64,000 nucleotides of DNA, from contig CAZUVM010000227.1 in assembly GCA_964623885.1 (NCBI GenBank), forward strand, positions 65,384 through 129,383, in the 5' to 3' direction. The notes below the pieces were generated by a model. That model was not told the DNA's origin. It saw only the letters and a program-made list of their open reading frames with translations, and searched no databases. The position numbers and the translations under genes were made by a program. The DNA comes from CAZUVM01 sp964623885. Lineage in GTDB: Bacteria > Verrucomicrobiota > Verrucomicrobiia > Limisphaerales > UBA8199. This document shows positions 1 to 8,382 of the stretch, one piece after another (position 1 is the stretch's first letter; each line of letters starts with the position of its first letter).

Positions 1-87
1 ATCGGACGCCACCGTTTCCACCGCGCCAGCATTGGCGACTCAAGCACTCTGACCGGAGAGATAGTTCTTGCGCGATTTAAAATAATG

Positions 88-172
88 GGCGGGCGTACAC
101 GCCTGCAGGTTGTGCGGCGTCTCGCCGCTAGAAATCGGCGCGGGACGCCCCTTTGAACTCGCAGCCGCAGCG
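88..172 (-). repeat. Palindromic repeat, family C, copy 1
   Basis: Read on the minus strand, this block aligns closely over about 80 bases with 29899-29980. Shared words include GCGAGTTC, GGCGTCCCGCGCCGATTT and GACGCCGC. On the plus strand 116-125 (GGCGTCTCGC) pairs with 140-149 (GCGGGACGCC) with one mismatch, leaving a 14-base loop, the same geometry as in the other copy. It lies outside any gene. Confidence 0.65.
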
Positions 173-386
173 GTCAATGCGACTAGGAAACGAGGCGCAG
201 GCGGGAAGGCCTGACGGGATGATTGGTGCGGGGCGCGCGACGTCCCGGCGCGCAGCGGCAACGAAGCGACAAGTGCATCGGGAATTCTTAAGCGCATCAT
301 CCTGTCCAAGCACTGCGGGCCGGTACGTCCCGCGCTACTCTTGTTGCCCACCAGTTTTCAAACGCACATTCTCCGGGAAAGGTTCG

Positions 387-415
387 TTGACAGGCCGCCG
401 GAAAATCCTTAAAAC
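387..415 (+). promoter_or_regulatory. Putative sigma70-type promoter for the symporter gene
   Basis: A perfect -35 box TTGACA (387-392) is followed by a 17-base spacer and TAAAAC (410-415). The symporter start codon lies 26 bases further on. The match is by eye only and no transcription start is known. Confidence 0.4.
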
Positions 416-441
416 CATGCTCAGTCGAATCAACTCGATTT

Positions 442-2442
442 ATGCAAAGCGTCCAACTCGGTGGTATCGATTACGCAATTCTCCTCATCTATGTCGGTTT
501 CGTAGTCGGCATTGGTTTTGCCCTCCGGCGCTATCTCAAGAGCTCCTCTGATTTTCTCACCTCTGGACGTTCGATTCCGGCATGGGTGACCGGGCTGGCT
601 TTCATTTCGGCCAATCTGGGAGCGCTCGAATTGGTGGGCATGGCGGCCAGCGGCGCCAAATACGGAATTGCGACGAGCCACTTTTATTGGGTCGGCGCCA
701 TTCCGGCGATGGTGTTTCTGGCGATTTTTATGATGCCGTTTTATTACGGATCTAAAGCGCGTTCGGTGCCGGAGTACTTGAAGATGCGTTTTGACGAGCG
801 CGTCCGAGCCTTGAACGCGATCGCCTTTGCAGTGATGACCGTGTTCACTTCGGGTATTTCGATGCACGCATTGGCGACTCTGCTGAACCAGTTGCTCGGA
901 TGGAACTACAATCTGTCCCTCTGGATCTGCTCAGGTGTCGTTCTGGTTTATGTGCTCAAAGGCGGGTTGACGTCCGCTATCTACACGGAAGTATTGCAGT
1001 TCTTCATGATTGTGCTTGGGTTCGCGCCAGTCGTTTACCTTGGGCTCAAGGACTTGGGCGGTTGGGGCGCGATGAACCGTTCCCTGGAGGTGGTCGCCCA
1101 AAACCCGGCGGCTCTGCACCTGAAAGATGCAGGTGTCAGTTACGGGGCCCATGCTTGGACGAGCGCCTGGCAGCCGCTGCTGGCCGGTCCTAAGAACAAC
1201 CCGATGGGTGTGGATTGGTTCGCGATGGTATTCGGGTTGGGTTTCGTCCTTTCGTTCGGGTATTGGTGCACAAACTTTCTGGTGGTCCAGCGCGCGATGG
1301 CAGCCAGGAATATGGGTGCCGCCCGCCGTACGCCCTTAATTGCGGCGGTGCCCAAAATGCTCTTCCCAGTCCTGGTGATCGTGCCCGGAATGCTCGCGGT
1401 GGCGCTGATGGCCATTCCCCAAAAAGGGTATCGCATCCCCCCGCCCATCCTGAGCGATAAGGCGATCGCCGCCGCCATCGTTTCGGTCAAAGAGGCCGCA
1501 GGCAAAGACCCGCAGGCTGCATTTGTTTCCATCACTGAAACGGTGGGCGCGGCTCAGAACGGACTCGATAAAACGGGAAAACCAAAGGCTCTCAAGATGG
1601 ATCCGGCAAAGGTCACTGCTTTGGTCCAAACTTACGCCGGCCAGCCCATTGATAAGGCTGATACCCCGGACGGCAAGAAGCTGAGAGCGGACTTCCTGAA
1701 CCAATTCAATGACGCTACTACGGATTACGACTACACCAGCGTCATTCTTTCACTGGTGAAACGGTACTGCCCGCCTGGATTGTTGGGCTTGGCGTTGACC
1801 GCGCTGCTCGCCTCCTTCATGTCGGGCATGGCGGGCAATGTCACGGCCTTCAACACGGTTTGGACATACGATCTTTATCAAGCCTATATCGCGAAAAACA
1901 AGAGCGACCAGCACTATTTCTGGATGGGTCAGGCAGTAACAGTGGTAGGCATCCTGCTAAGTATCGTCTGCGCCTATTTCGCCAAGCAATACAATAATGC
2001 CATGGACTTCATCCAGCTCGTCTTCGGATTCGTGAACGCGCCCTTGTTTGCGACGTTTCTGCTGGGCATGTTCTGGTCACGCTGCACTGGCACCGGCGCA
2101 TTCCTGGGCTTGGCAGGCGGTATCGGAACCTCAGCGCTTTTTCACGGCCTTACCGTGGCGGAAGACAAGGGCGGATGGCTTGGGGTAAACCTTCACACGT
2201 TCGAGTCCACCATGGCCCAGAATTTCTGGCTGGCTACTTTCGCCTTCCTCGTCTGCTTCATCCTGACGGTCGTCATCTCCCTGGCGACTCGCCGCACCAA
2301 GACTGACGAAGAGCTTAGAGGCCTTGTCTACTCCCTCACACCCAAGATAAAAGATGAAGAAAAGTCGTGGTATCTGCGCCCCGCAACCCTGGGCCTGGTT
2401 CTGCTCGCCGGTTGCGTGGTGCTCAATCTGATCTTCCGTTAA
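442..2442 (+). CDS. Sodium:solute symporter family (SSS/SGLT-like) transporter
   Basis: This 666-residue polytopic membrane protein is a sodium-coupled transporter of the SSS family, probably for a sugar. It starts with the typical GGIDYAILLIYVGFVVGIGFALRR first helix, has an SSDFLTSGRSIPAWVTGLAF segment, and the family signature around residues 453-475 (LLASFMSGMAGNVTAFNTVW). About 13-14 hydrophobic helices can be traced. It is longer than the usual 500-550 residues because of a hydrophilic stretch at about residues 325-430, between the helix ending near AVALMAIP and the one starting YTSVIL. A two-helix protein, galM and galK follow on the same strand, so galactose or a related hexose is the likely substrate; this is inference from context. 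No clear Shine-Dalgarno is seen before the ATG. Confidence 0.85.
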   Translation: MQSVQLGGIDYAILLIYVGFVVGIGFALRRYLKSSSDFLTSGRSIPAWVTGLAFISANLGALELVGMAASGAKYGIATSHFYWVGAIPAMVFLAIFMMPFYYGSKARSVPEYLKMRFDERVRALNAIAFAVMTVFTSGISMHALATLLNQLLGWNYNLSLWICSGVVLVYVLKGGLTSAIYTEVLQFFMIVLGFAPVVYLGLKDLGGWGAMNRSLEVVAQNPAALHLKDAGVSYGAHAWTSAWQPLLAGPKNNPMGVDWFAMVFGLGFVLSFGYWCTNFLVVQRAMAARNMGAARRTPLIAAVPKMLFPVLVIVPGMLAVALMAIPQKGYRIPPPILSDKAIAAAIVSVKEAAGKDPQAAFVSITETVGAAQNGLDKTGKPKALKMDPAKVTALVQTYAGQPIDKADTPDGKKLRADFLNQFNDATTDYDYTSVILSLVKRYCPPGLLGLALTALLASFMSGMAGNVTAFNTVWTYDLYQAYIAKNKSDQHYFWMGQAVTVVGILLSIVCAYFAKQYNNAMDFIQLVFGFVNAPLFATFLLGMFWSRCTGTGAFLGLAGGIGTSALFHGLTVAEDKGGWLGVNLHTFESTMAQNFWLATFAFLVCFILTVVISLATRRTKTDEELRGLVYSLTPKIKDEEKSWYLRPATLGLVLLAGCVVLNLIFR

Positions 2443-2460
2443 CAGAAAGGAACATATTTT

Positions 2461-2721
2461 ATGGGACTCGATATTCGCTGGCCAATCGGTTTGATGTTTT
2501 CACTAATCGGCGTAATGCTCCTGGTGTACGGGTTTGGCACGAGTGGGAACACAGAGATGTATCAGCATTCACTGGGGATTAACGTCAACGTTTGCTGGGG
2601 CGGAGTCCTGGTGATTTTTGGAGGGTCGATGCTGGCAATGGCCTGGCGGGGCAGCCGAAAAACCGAACCCGGAGCGCCTGAGAAATCCAGCAGACCGGAA
2701 GATCAAGTCGCGGCGAAGTAA
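2461..2721 (+). CDS. Small two-helix membrane protein next to the symporter
   Basis: An 86-residue protein with two predicted transmembrane segments (about residues 8-25 and 44-62) and a charged, proline-containing C-terminal tail. The start has a good ribosome site (AAAGGA, about 8 bases before the ATG) and lies 18 bases after the symporter stop, so the two are very likely co-transcribed. I do not recognise a named family. Its position suggests an accessory subunit of the transporter, which is inference only. Confidence 0.7.
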   Translation: MGLDIRWPIGLMFSLIGVMLLVYGFGTSGNTEMYQHSLGINVNVCWGGVLVIFGGSMLAMAWRGSRKTEPGAPEKSSRPEDQVAAK

Positions 2722-2810
2722 CCTGGCGCACAGCCCAGCCATCTCCGGCAAACCGAGCCTTGGTTCCGCTGAGCTAGACGACTATTTTCCGGCTGCTGCT
2801 TCCTCCTGAA

Positions 2811-3851
2811 ATGAAAACAGGCATTCAAAAATCCGCCTTTGGCAAGCTACCCGACGGCACAGGCGTAGATCTTTATACGCTCACTAATAAGAACGGTCTT
2901 GTCGCCAAGGTAACTAATTATGGCACGATTATTACTGAATTACATGTGCCAGACCGCCGTGGGAAGTTGGGCGATATTGTGCTTGGTTTCGATAACCTGA
3001 AGCAGTACCTCCAGAAGCACCCCTACTTCGGCGCCACGGTCGGCCGTGTTGCCAATCGCATCGCCAAGGGCCGATTTACGCTCGATGGCGCCACATACCA
3101 ATTAGCTGTTAACAACGGTCCCAACCACCTCCACGGCGGGTTGGCGGGCTTTGACAAAAAAGTCTGGAAGACCGAGCCCCAAGGCGGAAGCGCCTTGAAA
3201 TTCTCCTATTCCAGCCGTGATGGCGAAGAGGCCTATCCGGGGAAACTTGAAGTTACCGTAGTCATGACACTCACCAATGAAGATGAATTGCGTATAGATT
3301 ATACGGCTACTGCTGACAAACCTACTCCGGTTAATCTGACCAATCATTCATATTTCAACCTCCTTGGGCAGGGTGAGATCCTCGATCACGAGCTTCTCCT
3401 GTCTGCCGACTACTTCACGCCGACCGATTCGACCCTGATTCCGACCGGCGAGATCAAGCCGGTGAAAGGCACCGCACTGGATTTCAGAACTTCTAAGCCA
3501 ATCGGCTCACAGATCCAGCAAGTCGGAAACGAAGAGGGCGGGTACGACCATAACTTCGTTATTAACAATGGCGGCCGGGGATTGGCCCTCGCCGCTCGAG
3601 TTTTTGAGCTGCAGACCAGGCGTGTGCTGGAAGTCCACACGACCCAACCCGGCGTGCAACTGTATACCGCCAATTACCTGGATGGATCGCTTCGTGGCAA
3701 AGGCGGCGTCGTATACGGCCGACAGACGGCGTTTTGCCTTGAAACACAGCACTTTCCCGACTCGGTCAACCATCCGAATTTCCCGTCAACGATCCTGCGT
3801 CCGGGCGAGACTTACCGCCAAACGACGGTGCATAAGTTCTCGACGCAATAA
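2811..3851 (+). CDS. galM: Aldose 1-epimerase (mutarotase)
   Basis: This protein interconverts the alpha and beta anomers of aldoses such as galactose and feeds the Leloir pathway. It is 346 residues, the normal length. Family landmarks are present in order: FGATVGRVANRIA (about 65-78), the histidine motif NHLHGG (about 105), the second catalytic histidine in TNHSYFNL (about 176), YDHNFV (about 246) and the glutamate in CLETQHFPDS (about 310). No signal peptide is seen, so it should be cytoplasmic. It follows the symporter pair by 89 bases and precedes galK by 13 bases, consistent with one sugar-uptake operon. Confidence 0.93.
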   Translation: MKTGIQKSAFGKLPDGTGVDLYTLTNKNGLVAKVTNYGTIITELHVPDRRGKLGDIVLGFDNLKQYLQKHPYFGATVGRVANRIAKGRFTLDGATYQLAVNNGPNHLHGGLAGFDKKVWKTEPQGGSALKFSYSSRDGEEAYPGKLEVTVVMTLTNEDELRIDYTATADKPTPVNLTNHSYFNLLGQGEILDHELLLSADYFTPTDSTLIPTGEIKPVKGTALDFRTSKPIGSQIQQVGNEEGGYDHNFVINNGGRGLALAARVFELQTRRVLEVHTTQPGVQLYTANYLDGSLRGKGGVVYGRQTAFCLETQHFPDSVNHPNFPSTILRPGETYRQTTVHKFSTQ

Positions 3852-3864
3852 TTTCTCAATCGCT

Positions 3865-5040
3865 ATGACCCTTTCCGAACTGTGCAACCAAATATCGCGG
3901 GATTTTGCCAAAATCTACGGGCGTCCACCGCAATGGATTGCCGCAGCGCCGGGCCGCGTCAACGTCATCGGCGAACACACAGATTACAACGATGGTTTCG
4001 TGTTCCCCATGGCGATCGAGCGTTACACGCTTATCGCTGCCGCGCCTGCTGCGGACAATGGCAAAACTGTTCAACTCCGCTCGTCGCACGGCGACGCACC
4101 TGCAACGATTGATTTGGCTAAGCCGCTTAAGCCCGCGCCCAAAGGTTCGTGGTTCAATTATCCACTGGGAGTCATCGCCGGTTTCTGGAGCCGCAAACTT
4201 ACCTTCGGTGGTTTCGATGCGCTCATCCAATCCACCGTGCCGGTGGGTGGAGGCTTGTCCAGCAGCGCCGCGCTCGAGGTCTCCACCGCAACGTTGTTGG
4301 AAATCATCACCGGTAAGAAACTCGACCCGGTTGAAAAGGCATTACTTGCTCAGAAAGCCGAGCATGAATACGCGGGGATGCCTTGTGGCATCATGGACCA
4401 ATTCATCTCGGTGATGGGCAAAAAGGACCATCTCTTGCTGCTCGATTGCCGCTCCCGACAACCCGAGTTGGTGCCGATGACGGACCCTTCCGTAGCACTG
4501 CTCATTACCAACACGAATGTTAAGCACGAACTGACCGGGGGCGAATATGCCAAACGCCGAGCGCAGTGCGAGGCTGCCGCAAAAGCCCTCGGCGTCGCTT
4601 CGTTGCGTGATGCCAATGCCGCAATGCTCGAGCGTGGGCGCGACAAAATGGACCCGGTGGCGTACCGGCGTGCGCGCCATGTAATCGGGGAAATCGAGCG
4701 CACTTTGCACGCCGCCGAGGGAGTTCGCGCTTCGAATTGGCCGACGGTTGGCCAACTGATGTATGCCAGCCATGCTTCTTTACGCGACGATTACGAAGTG
4801 AGCTGCGTGGAATTGGATACCGTTGTGGGTATAGCCCAGGAAATCGGGATCCAAGGCGGAGTGTTCGGCTGCCGTATGACTGGCGGCGGCTTTGGCGGGT
4901 GCACGGTCGCTTTGGTTCAAGCGGATCGCGTGAGCAGCATTTCCGATCGTATTGCGTCAGAATATGAAAAACGCACGCGCATCAAGCCCGCCTTGTTCGT
5001 TTCTCGTCCCGCTGCGGGCGCCACCGTGTTGAAGGCCTGA
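3865..5040 (+). CDS. galK: Galactokinase
   Basis: This enzyme phosphorylates alpha-D-galactose to galactose 1-phosphate with ATP. The frame is open further upstream (to 3568, inside galM), but the ATG at 3865 gives MTLSELCNQ and a normal 391-residue GHMP kinase, so I place the start there. The galactokinase signature PGRVNVIGEHTDYNDG lies at about residues 27-42, the ATP-binding GGGLSSSAALE at about 125-135, and a glycine-rich third motif TGGGFGGC near residue 336. It sits 13 bases after galM. No galT or galE is adjacent, so the next step of the Leloir pathway must be encoded elsewhere. Confidence 0.95.
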   Translation: MTLSELCNQISRDFAKIYGRPPQWIAAAPGRVNVIGEHTDYNDGFVFPMAIERYTLIAAAPAADNGKTVQLRSSHGDAPATIDLAKPLKPAPKGSWFNYPLGVIAGFWSRKLTFGGFDALIQSTVPVGGGLSSSAALEVSTATLLEIITGKKLDPVEKALLAQKAEHEYAGMPCGIMDQFISVMGKKDHLLLLDCRSRQPELVPMTDPSVALLITNTNVKHELTGGEYAKRRAQCEAAAKALGVASLRDANAAMLERGRDKMDPVAYRRARHVIGEIERTLHAAEGVRASNWPTVGQLMYASHASLRDDYEVSCVELDTVVGIAQEIGIQGGVFGCRMTGGGFGGCTVALVQADRVSSISDRIASEYEKRTRIKPALFVSRPAAGATVLKA

Positions 5041-5091
5041 CAAACGCGGGCCCTGGCTCACCAAAACCCGAACATTTCCAGGAGCGCGGAT

Positions 5092-6135
5092 TTACTCCAC
5101 TACCCGACGGCCCTTTTTGCGCGTCTGGTATTGTTCCTTAATCCATTTGTATGTGGCGCGCAGACCGGTATCAAGGGTGGTATGGGGTTCCCAATGCAGC
5201 ACCTTTTGAATAAACGTATTGTCGCTGTTGCGCCCGGCTACGCCGCGCGGCGCGCTCAGATCGTATTCGCGCTTCAATTTCACGCCCGCGATCTTTTCCA
5301 CCTTTGAAACCAGTTCGTTGATCGAAACCAGTTCACTTGAACCGAGGTTGATGGGCGTGGCAATCAGTTCATCGCAGTGCATAATTCGATCGATACCCAG
5401 GGTGCAATCATCGATAAACATGAAACTGCGGGTCTGATGCCCGTCGCCCCAGATGTTGATCTTATGCGCGCCGTTGTCGATTGCCTCGATCACTTTTCGG
5501 CAGATCGCCGCGGGCGCTTTCTCCCGGCCGCCGTCCCAGGTTCCCCAAGGTCCATAGACATTATGAAAGCGCGCAATCGCCGTTTTCAGGCCGCGTTCGG
5601 CCCAATATTCCTGGCAAAATATCTCCGACATCAGTTTCTCCCAGCCATAACCGCGCTCCGCCATGGCGGGATAGGCGTCGGACTCCTTCAGCGCGCGTAC
5701 TTTTGGGTCCTGCTGCAACCTGATGTTGTAAGCGCATGCCGAGGAAGAGAAGAAATAACGTCGCGCGCCGGCGCGGTAAGCCGACTCGATCAAATGCGTG
5801 TTAATGAGGATGCTGCGCAGGCATTCAACACGGTACCGTTCGATAAATCCCATTCCCCCCATGTCGGCAGCCAAGTTATAAACTTCCACGGCGTCTTCGC
5901 ACGCTCGCCGGCAATTCTCCTCGACGCTCAAATCGAGCGTGAGGCATTCCACACCCGGTACGCGCTGATACCATTCCGGCAATGGCTTTTTGTCCGCCCC
6001 GCGAATTCGGGTAAACCCTTTGCTTCGAAAGTAACGTGCCAGGGCGCCGCCAATGAATCCTCCGGCTCCCGCGATCACAATCAGGTCATCTTTCCTGAGC
6101 ACAGGGTCTTTTTCTATTAATCTCTTCTGTTCCAT
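5092..6135 (-). CDS. GDP-mannose 3,5-epimerase-like NAD-dependent epimerase
   Basis: A 347-residue extended short-chain dehydrogenase. The Rossmann motif GAGGFIGG is at residues 23-30, NLAADMGGMGF at 87-97, SSSACAY at 130-136, YGWEK at 163-167 and RFHNVYGPWGTWDGGREKAP at 189-208. The candidate catalytic residues Cys134, Tyr163, Lys167 and Lys206 have the same spacing as Cys145, Tyr174, Lys178 and Lys217 of the Arabidopsis GDP-mannose 3,5-epimerase as I recall it, and the WGDGHQTRSF.FIDD and GRNSDN segments also resemble it. It likely makes GDP-L-galactose or GDP-L-gulose for a polysaccharide or glycan. It is alone on the minus strand. Other nucleotide-sugar epimerase activities cannot be excluded. 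Confidence 0.78.
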   Translation of the reverse strand: MEQKRLIEKDPVLRKDDLIVIAGAGGFIGGALARYFRSKGFTRIRGADKKPLPEWYQRVPGVECLTLDLSVEENCRRACEDAVEVYNLAADMGGMGFIERYRVECLRSILINTHLIESAYRAGARRYFFSSSACAYNIRLQQDPKVRALKESDAYPAMAERGYGWEKLMSEIFCQEYWAERGLKTAIARFHNVYGPWGTWDGGREKAPAAICRKVIEAIDNGAHKINIWGDGHQTRSFMFIDDCTLGIDRIMHCDELIATPINLGSSELVSINELVSKVEKIAGVKLKREYDLSAPRGVAGRNSDNTFIQKVLHWEPHTTLDTGLRATYKWIKEQYQTRKKGRRVVE

Positions 6136-6297
6136 AAATACTTCCGCCCGCGACCAAAACGGCGCCGGAATTCACGCCTGACGCCTCGGACGCAAGAGAA
6201 ACAGCATGCCACCCACCGGGTTCGAGAGCGAGCCGAAAAAACCCAGGCGAGCCTCGGTTTGGCCCGGGTTAACCGGCATTGCGGCGCAGCCGATATT

Positions 6298-8349
6298 ATG
6301 ATAGCCATTAGCAGCTATTTCATGCTGAAGTCAGCCCCAGTGTGTTTGTTGGCCTGCCTGCTGCCGACCTTGGTGGTAGCAGCGGGGCTGCCCGGGGCCA
6401 ATGAGTTCCATAAACAAGTCCAACCGGTTCTGCAACAATACTGCTTCGACTGCCACGGAGACGGCGCGCACAAAGGCAATGTCGCGTTCGACGAGTTTAA
6501 GTCGGATCAGGCTGTGCTGGGGGACCATGAGCTTTGGGCCAAGGCGCTCAAGATGTTGCGTGCCGGGCTGATGCCACCAGCCAGGAAGCCGCGCCCCAGC
6601 AGCGAACAGCGCGACGAAATTGTGCATTGGATTAAGCGCGGGGTGCTCCGGTTGGACCCGCAGAACCCTGACCCCGGCCAGGTAACCGTGCGTCGTTTGA
6701 ACCGCGTCGAGTATCACAATACCATCATCGATTTGCTCGGGGTCAACTTCGATGTAACCGGCCAATTCCCGCCGGACGACACGGGCTATGGTTTTGACAA
6801 CATCGGCGATGTGCTAACCCTGCCGCCCATGCTGCTCGAAAAGTATTTGGTTGCCGCCAATCAGGTTGTGTCACGCGCAACGCCCGCGCGACTCTTTCCC
6901 GAACCGGTGCCGGCCGATGCCGACGGCAAGCGTTCGTACGCGCGACGGGTTCTCCGCGGCTTCGCTACGCGCGCGTTCCGCCGGCCGGTAGATGAAAACA
7001 CGGTCGATCGGCTCGTCCGCCTGGCGGAAAACGCGAGCGCGCAAGGCGGCAAGACCTTCCAGGAGGGCCTTGCGGAGGCCTATGTCGCAGTGCTGGCCTC
7101 TCCGAGGTTCCTGTTCCGCGAAGAGGAAATCGAGGCCGGCTCAGAACGAAAGCAATACCCACTAATCGACGAATACTCACTCGCCTCGCGGCTCTCTTAC
7201 TTCCTTTGGTCATCCATGCCTGATGAAGAGCTGTTGCATGTGGCCCGCGACCATGGACTGCGTAAGAATCTCAACGCGCAAACAAGCCGAATGTTCGGTG
7301 ACCCGCATTCCCGTGCGTTCATCAGCAATTTTGCGGGCCAATGGTTGCGCGCCCGCGACATCGAGAGCATTCCCATCGAATCCAGGTTCGTCCTCGCTCG
7401 TGAAGAAAAATTCGATCCGCAATTGGACCATAATCGCAAGCGCTTCCGCGAGCTTCGTGATATACCTGAGGAGAAACTAACGCCGGATGAAAAAGTCGAA
7501 CTGGCCAAGATTCGGGCGGGGTTCCGGCAACGACAAAGCCGGCCCGCTCGAGTGGAGTTGAATGGAGAACTGCGGCGCGCCATGCGCCAGGAAACCGAAC
7601 GCGTCTTCGCTCGTGTGATGCGCGAAGACCGGCCGCTGCTTGAACTCCTCGAAAGCGATTACACCTTTCTCAATGGTCCGTTGGCGAAACTGTATGGAAT
7701 CACCAATGTTGTGGGCGAAGAGATGCGCCTGGTGCAATTGCCTCCGGACAGCCCGCGCGGCGGAGTGTTGACAGAAGGGACTCTGCTTGTGACCACGTCC
7801 AACCCAACGCGAACGTCGCCCGTGAAGCGCGGTGCTTTTATCCTGGACGGCATTTTGGGAATGCCGGTGCCTCCTCCACCGCCGAACTTGCCGCCGCTCG
7901 AAGACGCGGCCAAGAAAATGGGAGATCGTCCGCCGACGTTGCGTGAAACGCTCGCCGTCCATCGCGAAAGTCCGCTGTGCAGCTCATGCCACAACCGCAT
8001 GGATCCGCTGGGGCTTGCTTTCGAGAACTTCAATGCCATGGGCATGTGGCGAGAGTCGGAATTTGGTGAGCCAATTGAGACAGGCGGCCAGCTCATTACC
8101 GGTGAACCTTTCAACAACATCCAGGATTTGAAGCAAATCCTGGTTAAGAATCATGCCGAGGATTTCTATCGGACATTGACGGAGAAACTTCTGACTTACG
8201 CTCTCGGCCGTGGTCTGGAAGATTACGACGTTGAAACCGTGGATCAAATCGTTCAACGCATCGAAAAATCCGGCGGCCGTTCCTCCGCGCTGCTGGCTGG
8301 TGTCATCGAATCCGCTCCGTTCCAAAGGACCCGAAAACCTGCGACTTGA
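6298..8349 (+). CDS. DUF1592-family exported cytochrome-type protein
   Basis: A secreted protein of about 683 residues in the multi-domain family DUF1587/DUF1592/DUF1588/DUF1585/DUF1595 found in Planctomycetes and Verrucomicrobia. A Sec-type signal peptide (MLKSAPVCLLACLLPTLVVA) is followed by a c-type haem motif CFDCH near residue 48 in a PSCyt1-like domain. A second CxxCH, CSSCHNRMDP, lies near residue 560. HRESPLCSSCH and LTEKLLTYALGRGLEDYD are typical of DUF1588 and DUF1585. The ATG at 6298 or the one at 6322 is the start; the TTG at 6259 is less likely. A DUF1552 gene follows 33 bases later. The biochemical function of this pair is not established. Confidence 0.88.
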   Translation: MIAISSYFMLKSAPVCLLACLLPTLVVAAGLPGANEFHKQVQPVLQQYCFDCHGDGAHKGNVAFDEFKSDQAVLGDHELWAKALKMLRAGLMPPARKPRPSSEQRDEIVHWIKRGVLRLDPQNPDPGQVTVRRLNRVEYHNTIIDLLGVNFDVTGQFPPDDTGYGFDNIGDVLTLPPMLLEKYLVAANQVVSRATPARLFPEPVPADADGKRSYARRVLRGFATRAFRRPVDENTVDRLVRLAENASAQGGKTFQEGLAEAYVAVLASPRFLFREEEIEAGSERKQYPLIDEYSLASRLSYFLWSSMPDEELLHVARDHGLRKNLNAQTSRMFGDPHSRAFISNFAGQWLRARDIESIPIESRFVLAREEKFDPQLDHNRKRFRELRDIPEEKLTPDEKVELAKIRAGFRQRQSRPARVELNGELRRAMRQETERVFARVMREDRPLLELLESDYTFLNGPLAKLYGITNVVGEEMRLVQLPPDSPRGGVLTEGTLLVTTSNPTRTSPVKRGAFILDGILGMPVPPPPPNLPPLEDAAKKMGDRPPTLRETLAVHRESPLCSSCHNRMDPLGLAFENFNAMGMWRESEFGEPIETGGQLITGEPFNNIQDLKQILVKNHAEDFYRTLTEKLLTYALGRGLEDYDVETVDQIVQRIEKSGGRSSALLAGVIESAPFQRTRKPAT

Positions 8350-8382
8350 AGCAAATTGTGCTATACTAACGAAATTAAAAGC

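Larger units (their letters stand above)
1..441. other. Intergenic leader region upstream of the symporter gene
   Basis: No convincing gene is visible here. Several reading frames are open but their translations are arginine-, proline- and serine-rich without any motif and overlap one another on both strands. The stretch holds a reverse-orientation copy of a palindromic repeat (about 88-172) that recurs near 29.9 kb, and a sigma70-like promoter at 387-415. Between about 180 and 350 there are further GC-rich palindromic words that I could not assign. Confidence 0.5.

Noticed and set aside
153..551. 132-codon open frame on the plus strand
   Set aside because: No motif or ribosome site, overlaps the symporter start, and its composition is that of a shadow frame through the family C repeat.
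3568..3864. N-terminal extension of galactokinase
   Set aside because: It lies inside galM and has no similarity to galactokinase; the ATG at 3865 gives the normal protein.
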